The notes beneath the pieces were generated by a model that did not search any database, was not told where the DNA came from, and was given only the letters and a program-made list of their open reading frames with translations. This document shows, one piece after another, positions 60,149 to 64,000 of a stretch of DNA of 64,000 nt. The first letter of the stretch is position 1; each line of letters opens with the position of its first letter. The stretch comes from Ligaoa zhengdingensis (GTDB taxonomy: Bacteria; Bacillota; Clostridia; Oscillospirales; Ruminococcaceae), in contig NZ_JACRST010000010.1 in NCBI RefSeq assembly GCF_014384885.1, positions 1 to 64,000 on the forward strand, in the 5' to 3' direction. The translations under genes and the position numbers were made by a program.

Positions 60149-62002
60149 TTAAACCTTCCCGATCAGGAACGACCGCGCGGGCAGCACCCCGTCCGCCCAG
60201 CTCCCGAGCAGCGGCTCGGGGTCGAACGGCAGGTCGAGCGCATACGGCTGATCCCCCCGGTTCACCGCGATCAGCAGGCCCTCGCCGTCCTTCATGCGGG
60301 TGAACGCGAAGCAGTCCGCGGAGTAATCCACCGCTAGGAACGGCGCGTCGCTGAGCAGGCCGCGGTGCTCGCCGCGCAGGGCGGAAAGCTCGCGCGTGAA
60401 GGCCAGCAGGTCCCGGTCGCCGCTCTCCCACGGGTAGGTGCAGCGGTTGAACGGGTCGCGGTAGCCGGTCATGCCCACCTCGTCGCCGTAGTACACGCTG
60501 GGCACGCCGGGCAGGAAAAATTGCAGCACCTCGGCGAGCTGGAACAGGGCGCGGCCGTTTTGGTAGTCCGCCTCGCTCAAAAAGTGGTGGTCGCGCTGCC
60601 ATTGGCGGTCGCGGCCGTCCATGGGCGGGCCGGCCAGCTTGGTGATCGCGCGCTCCACATCGTGGGTGGAAAGGCAGTTCATCAGCACATCCACCACCGG
60701 CTTGGGGTAGTTTTCCAGGATGGTCATGACCGCCCGGCAGAGCTCGGCCCCGCCGCCGTACCGCACAAAGGAGAGCACCGCGTCCTTGAACGGGTAGTTC
60801 ATCACGCTGTCGAGCTGGCGGCCTAGGAAGTACCGCCGCCGCACCCCGTAGGCGACCTTGTTGGATGCGTCCTCCCACACCTCGCCCAGAACCAGCGCGT
60901 CCGGGTCGTACCCCTTCACCGATGCGGTGAGCGCGTCGAGAAACCCGTCGGGCAGCTCGTCCGCCACATCCAGCCGGAAGCCGGATACCCCCAGCTCCAG
61001 CCAATGGCGCAGCACCCCCTGCTCGCCGCAGATAAATTCGATATAATCCGGGTGCAGCTCGTTGACGTTGGGCAGGGTGTCGAACCCCCACCACGAGCTG
61101 TACTGGTTGGGCCAATGCTGGAAGTCGTACCACGGGTAGTACCGGCTCTGCTGCGAGTTGTACGCCCCCTCGCCCGGATAGCGTCCGCGCCGGTTGAAAT
61201 ACACGCTGTCGTCCCCGGTGTGCGAGAACACCCCATCCAAAATCACCCGGATGCCCAAGGCCCGCGCCTGCTCGCACAGGGCGCGCAAGTCGTCTTCGGC
61301 GCCCAGCAGCGGATCGACCTTGTTGTAATCCGCGGTGTTGTAGCGGTGGTTGGAGTGCGCCTCAAAGATCGGGTTGAGGTAGATGCAGGTGACCCCCAGC
61401 CCGTGCAGGTAGTCGAGCTTTTGCATGATGCCCTTGAGGTCGCCGCAGAAGTAGTCGCTGTTGGTGATCTCGCCCTGCGCGTTGGGCAGGTAATCGGGCA
61501 TTTCGTACCAGTTTTCGTGCAGCTTGCGGTCGCCCGGCACCCCGTCGCGCGCCTCGCCGCTGTCGCAGAAGCGGTCGGGGAAGATCTGATACATCACGCC
61601 GCCCTTGAGGAAATCCGGGGTTTCCAGCTCGGCCGCGTACACCGTGAGCTGCCACAAATTGGATGCGGCGTCGGAGAGCGCGGCCTCGCCGTCCTCGGTG
61701 CGCGTGAGCTTTTTCACCCCGCCGCCCGGCAACGCCAGCTCAAAGCAGTAAAAGCAGAGCTGCGGCGCGGGCAGCGACAGCTTGCAGGCGTAGACGTTGT
61801 AACTGGGCTCGGCCTTGACAAAGCTCATCGCCACCGGCTGCGGCTGATCCCACTGGTCGGCCTGGTACAGCAACAGGCGCGGGGCGCGGTATGCGCCGCC
61901 CTTGGGCAGATGCACGCGGAATTCCGCCTGTTCCCCGGCGCGCAGCGCGCCGAACGGCTTTTTAAACTGTGTGCTGCGGCTATCGTAAAAAACAAAAGAC
62001 AT
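60149..62002 (-). CDS. GH13 alpha-glycosidase (neopullulanase/maltogenic amylase type)
   Basis: 617 residues, no signal peptide, so cytoplasmic. N-terminal beta-sandwich (about 1-125), then the GH13 barrel starting GGVMYQIFPDRF; conserved regions DGVFSHTGD, GFRLDVADE (nucleophile Asp), VLGEVWED (acid/base Glu), LSTHDVERA (third Asp). The pattern fits enzymes that degrade imported maltodextrins or cyclodextrins. ATG at 62002 after AGAGGATG. Separate from fumC by a terminator-like hairpin. Confidence 0.93.
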   Translation of the reverse strand: MSFVFYDSRSTQFKKPFGALRAGEQAEFRVHLPKGGAYRAPRLLLYQADQWDQPQPVAMSFVKAEPSYNVYACKLSLPAPQLCFYCFELALPGGGVKKLTRTEDGEAALSDAASNLWQLTVYAAELETPDFLKGGVMYQIFPDRFCDSGEARDGVPGDRKLHENWYEMPDYLPNAQGEITNSDYFCGDLKGIMQKLDYLHGLGVTCIYLNPIFEAHSNHRYNTADYNKVDPLLGAEDDLRALCEQARALGIRVILDGVFSHTGDDSVYFNRRGRYPGEGAYNSQQSRYYPWYDFQHWPNQYSSWWGFDTLPNVNELHPDYIEFICGEQGVLRHWLELGVSGFRLDVADELPDGFLDALTASVKGYDPDALVLGEVWEDASNKVAYGVRRRYFLGRQLDSVMNYPFKDAVLSFVRYGGGAELCRAVMTILENYPKPVVDVLMNCLSTHDVERAITKLAGPPMDGRDRQWQRDHHFLSEADYQNGRALFQLAEVLQFFLPGVPSVYYGDEVGMTGYRDPFNRCTYPWESGDRDLLAFTRELSALRGEHRGLLSDAPFLAVDYSADCFAFTRMKDGEGLLIAVNRGDQPYALDLPFDPEPLLGSWADGVLPARSFLIGKV

Positions 62003-62089
62003 GGCGATCGGACATCCTCTTTAATGAAAATTTATTTTGTTCTAAAGTTTAGTCTTAGTTTACCCCAAATGATCCCCTGTTTGAGGGCT

Positions 62090-62325
62090 TTTCCGGCTGC
62101 GCCCACCGCGCCCTATGCCCTGATAAGTGCCAGCCTCGGTATTACCCCGGGCGCATGCCCGGCGGCTACGGGCGCCGCGCCCAACGCCTCAGTGAGCGCC
62201 ATCCCCGGCTTTCCTGTCGGCGTTGCCGGCCACTGTTCACCCGATTTGCAGCGGTATTGTGGCTACGGACACCGCGCCTAACGCTTTAGTGAGCGCCATC
62301 CCCGGCTTTCCTGTCGGCGTTGCCG
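62090..62325. repeat. mosaic GC-rich repeat, short copy overlapping dut 3' end
   Basis: Two direct copies of a 63-bp unit ending 'cggctttcctgtcggcgttg' (about 62167-62230 and 62263-62325), preceded by 'accccgggcgcatgcccgg' as at 21530. The second unit forms the last codons of dut. Confidence 0.8.
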
Positions 62326-62759
62326 ACCCCAGTGCTGCCGAAGCCGCCCGCGCCGCGCGCGGTGTCGTCCAGCTCGTCGCATTCGATGAGCGCAGGGCAG
62401 AGCACGGGCGCAATAATCATCTGCGCCACCCGGTCGCCGGGCTGGATGGTGAACGGCTCGGCGGAATGGTTGTGCAGGCCCACCAGCAGCTCGCCGCGGT
62501 AGTCCGAATCGATCACGCCCACGCAGTTGCCAGGCACGATGCCGTGCTTGATGCCCAACCCGCTGCGGGCGTACACAAACGCGGCGCAGTCCGGGCCGGG
62601 CAGCGCGATGGCGATACCGGTGGGCACGGTGCGGGTCTCGCCCGGCAAAATCTCGAGCGGGCCGTCCAAACAGGCGTGCAGGTCGTAACCCGCGCTGCCC
62701 TCGGTGGCGCGGCGGGGCAGCAGCGCGCCCTCCCGCAGCTTTTTCACTTGCAATGTCAT
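62286..62759 (-). CDS. dut: dUTP diphosphatase
   Basis: A 157-residue trimeric dUTPase hydrolysing dUTP to dUMP. Five motifs visible: AGYDLHACL, RSGLGIKHGI, GVIDSDYRGEL, RVAQMII, and glycine-rich motif V GAGGFGSTG near the C-terminus. About 13 residues after motif V are encoded by repeat DNA. Its ATG overlaps the udk stop (ATGA). Confidence 0.95.
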   Translation of the reverse strand: MTLQVKKLREGALLPRRATEGSAGYDLHACLDGPLEILPGETRTVPTGIAIALPGPDCAAFVYARSGLGIKHGIVPGNCVGVIDSDYRGELLVGLHNHSAEPFTIQPGDRVAQMIIAPVLCPALIECDELDDTARGAGGFGSTGVGNADRKAGDGAH

Positions 62760-63382
62760 TTCGCATTCACTCCATAGATATGATGATGCACCCGCTGGAC
62801 GATCATATCCAGCGCCACCAGGTTGTGCCCGCCCTGCAACACGATGATATCCGAATACCGCTTGCTGGGCTCCACAAACTGCTCGTGCATGGGTTTCACT
62901 GTCGTGAGATATTGGTCCACCACCGAATCGAGGCTCCTGCCGCGCTCCTTCACGTCCCGCAGAATCCGCCGCAGGATGCGCACGTCCGCATCGGTGTCCA
63001 CAAAAATTTTGATGTCCATCCGCTCGCGCAGCCGCGCGTTCTCAAAGATCAGAATGCCCTCCACAATCACCACCTTGGCCGGATGAATCTCCACCGCGCG
63101 GTCCGACCGGTTGTGCACCGTGTAGTCGTACACCGGGCAGCGCACGCTTTGCCCTGCGCGCAGGCGGTCGATGTGCTCGATCATCAGGTCGGTGTCGAAT
63201 GCGTCGGGATGGTCATAATTGAGCTTGCAGCGCTCCTCATAGGGCAGCTCGTCGTGGCGCTTGTAGTAGTTGTCGTGGTAGATCACGCTCACATCCCCGC
63301 CGAACCGCTCCTTCAGCCGCTCAGTCAGGGTGGTCTTGCCGCTGCCCGTTCCCCCCGCGATGCCGATGATCATAACGTCCAT
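62756..63382 (-). CDS. udk: uridine kinase
   Basis: A 208-residue P-loop kinase phosphorylating uridine/cytidine. Walker A GGTGSGKTT near residues 9-17; YHDNYYK; NYDHPDAFDTDL; VIVEGIL. The start MDVMIIGIAGG at 63382 follows TTGGAG; the frame from 63421 adds 13 unlikely residues. Coupled to dut by four-base overlap. A TATAAT -10 lies about 30 bp upstream. Confidence 0.95.
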   Translation of the reverse strand: MDVMIIGIAGGTGSGKTTLTERLKERFGGDVSVIYHDNYYKRHDELPYEERCKLNYDHPDAFDTDLMIEHIDRLRAGQSVRCPVYDYTVHNRSDRAVEIHPAKVVIVEGILIFENARLRERMDIKIFVDTDADVRILRRILRDVKERGRSLDSVVDQYLTTVKPMHEQFVEPSKRYSDIIVLQGGHNLVALDMIVQRVHHHIYGVNAK

Positions 63383-63457
63383 AAATTCAACTCCAAGTAT
63401 TAATAAAAGCTGATTATACAAAAATTGCGCTGCTTTAATTTACTTATCGTAGTATTA

Positions 63458-64000
63458 TTACAAAATATTACGATAATACAGCCCGCGTGTGATCTCCTGG
63501 CGCTTGCCGCCCCGCCGGTATTCCTCGATGACCCGCGCGCATTCCGCGGGGGATTCGGTGGTGAAATACAGGGTGAGAAAGTCGAGCCCGTCCAGCTCGG
63601 GCAGGCGGTCGGCCAGGTAGACCGGCTTGCAGTTGAGCACCTCCGCGAGCTTGTGCGAGCCGCCGCACCCCACCGGGAAGCGGTTGCCCAGCCGGTCGCG
63701 CATCTCGGTCCAACCGGGGCAGCCCTTGCAGCCGGTCTCCCGTCGGGCCGGGCAGTTGCGCACGATCATCAGCGGCAGGCAGCCATAGGCGACGATGCCG
63801 TGGGGTGCGAAGTCCCCCAGCCGCTTGGCCTCAGCGAGCGAGAGCTCGAACGAGAGGGTCACGTCCTCGCAGCCGAGCGCGGCGCAGGCGCGCAGCGCAT
63901 AGCTGTTGACCACGTTGAGCCCCCAGTCGCCCGCCGCCTGGAAGCCGCGCCGTTTGGCCTCGTACACCGCGCCCAGGTTGCCCGCGAGCAGGCGGATGAC
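63458..64000 (-). CDS. U32-family peptidase, C-terminal part (truncated by window)
   Basis: 181 codons visible; the frame stays open to the window edge, so the N-terminal half lies beyond. Matches the U32 (YhbU/RlhA-like) family: LNVVNSYALRA strand, a cysteine cluster around LMIVRNCPARRETGCKGC for an iron-sulphur site, and the family C-terminus. U32 enzymes are linked to rRNA hydroxylation or collagenase-like activity; the exact role is unclear. A hairpin (TTATCGTA/TACGATAA) overlaps the stop. Confidence 0.88.
   Translation of the reverse strand, partial: VIRLLAGNLGAVYEAKRRGFQAAGDWGLNVVNSYALRACAALGCEDVTLSFELSLAEAKRLGDFAPHGIVAYGCLPLMIVRNCPARRETGCKGCPGWTEMRDRLGNRFPVGCGGSHKLAEVLNCKPVYLADRLPELDGLDFLTLYFTTESPAECARVIEEYRRGGKRQEITRGLYYRNIL

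Overview
The window is a chromosomal replication-origin region of a high-GC, endospore-forming member of the Clostridia. The order dnaA-dnaN-S4-recF-remB-gyrB-gyrA, then rpmH-rnpA-yidD-yidC-jag-mnmE, mnmG-rsmG-noc-parA-parB and serS, is the classic Firmicutes origin neighbourhood. Two spore genes (gpr and spoIIP, next to rpsT) show that the organism has the endospore programme. GC-rich codon use, many GTG/TTG starts and small holin-like type I toxins fit the Oscillospiraceae/Ruminococcaceae side of Clostridia. I do not assign a genus.

Left arm (1-10.5 kb). All large genes up to 7.6 kb lie on the minus strand, leading away from the origin: a zinc-ribbon membrane protein, a two-gene bPH2 (YdbS/YdbT-like) membrane operon, tex, a PAP2 phosphatase and a DUF1015 protein. 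A superoxide-dismutase-like gene follows on the plus strand. Next come four tandem type I toxin-antitoxin cassettes (8.5-9.8 kb), each with a 23-26 codon hydrophobic toxin on the minus strand and an antisense RNA on the plus strand driven by a consensus promoter. Between them and dnaA lies a strongly promoted, hairpin-rich RNA gene of about 380 nt on the minus strand.

Origin and core (10.5-38.9 kb). Bipartite oriC flanks dnaA: DnaA boxes overlap the dnaA promoter/leader, and the dnaA-dnaN gap holds a further box cluster ending in a DnaA-trio-like run and an AT-rich unwinding region. Housekeeping genes then run on the plus strand. Three parS sites (one in mnmG, two in front of parA) match the nearby ParB and Noc-like genes. 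serS, an acyl-ACP thioesterase, a flavin reductase and guaB complete the block, followed by tRNA-Met and tRNA-Glu and a tandemly copied terminator.

Accessory region (39-51.5 kb). Two divergent ribbon-helix-helix genes share an operator made of GTGAACC half-sites. They precede a sortase pilus locus: coiled-coil protein, signal peptidase I, VWA-containing tip adhesin, major pilin, class C sortase, basal pilin and a second sortase. A zinc-ribbon/AP2-domain protein of phage-like type follows.

Right end (51.5-64 kb). spoIIP and gpr (minus), rpsT (plus), a second copy of the hairpin-rich RNA (plus), a CPBP protease, tadA, a YmaF-like protein, an XRE regulator, fumC, a GH13 enzyme, dut-udk and a truncated U32 peptidase.

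A mosaic, non-coding GC-rich repeat family occupies seven intergenic stretches (about 1-205, 9826-10005, 21180-22620, 27415-28285, 39640-40665, 55143-56215, 62090-62325). Its hairpins keep pairing through compensatory changes, and one copy supplies the C-terminus of dut. The most unusual items are the duplicated unidentified RNA, this repeat family, the four-cassette toxin array and the lectin-like insert in the pilus tip protein.
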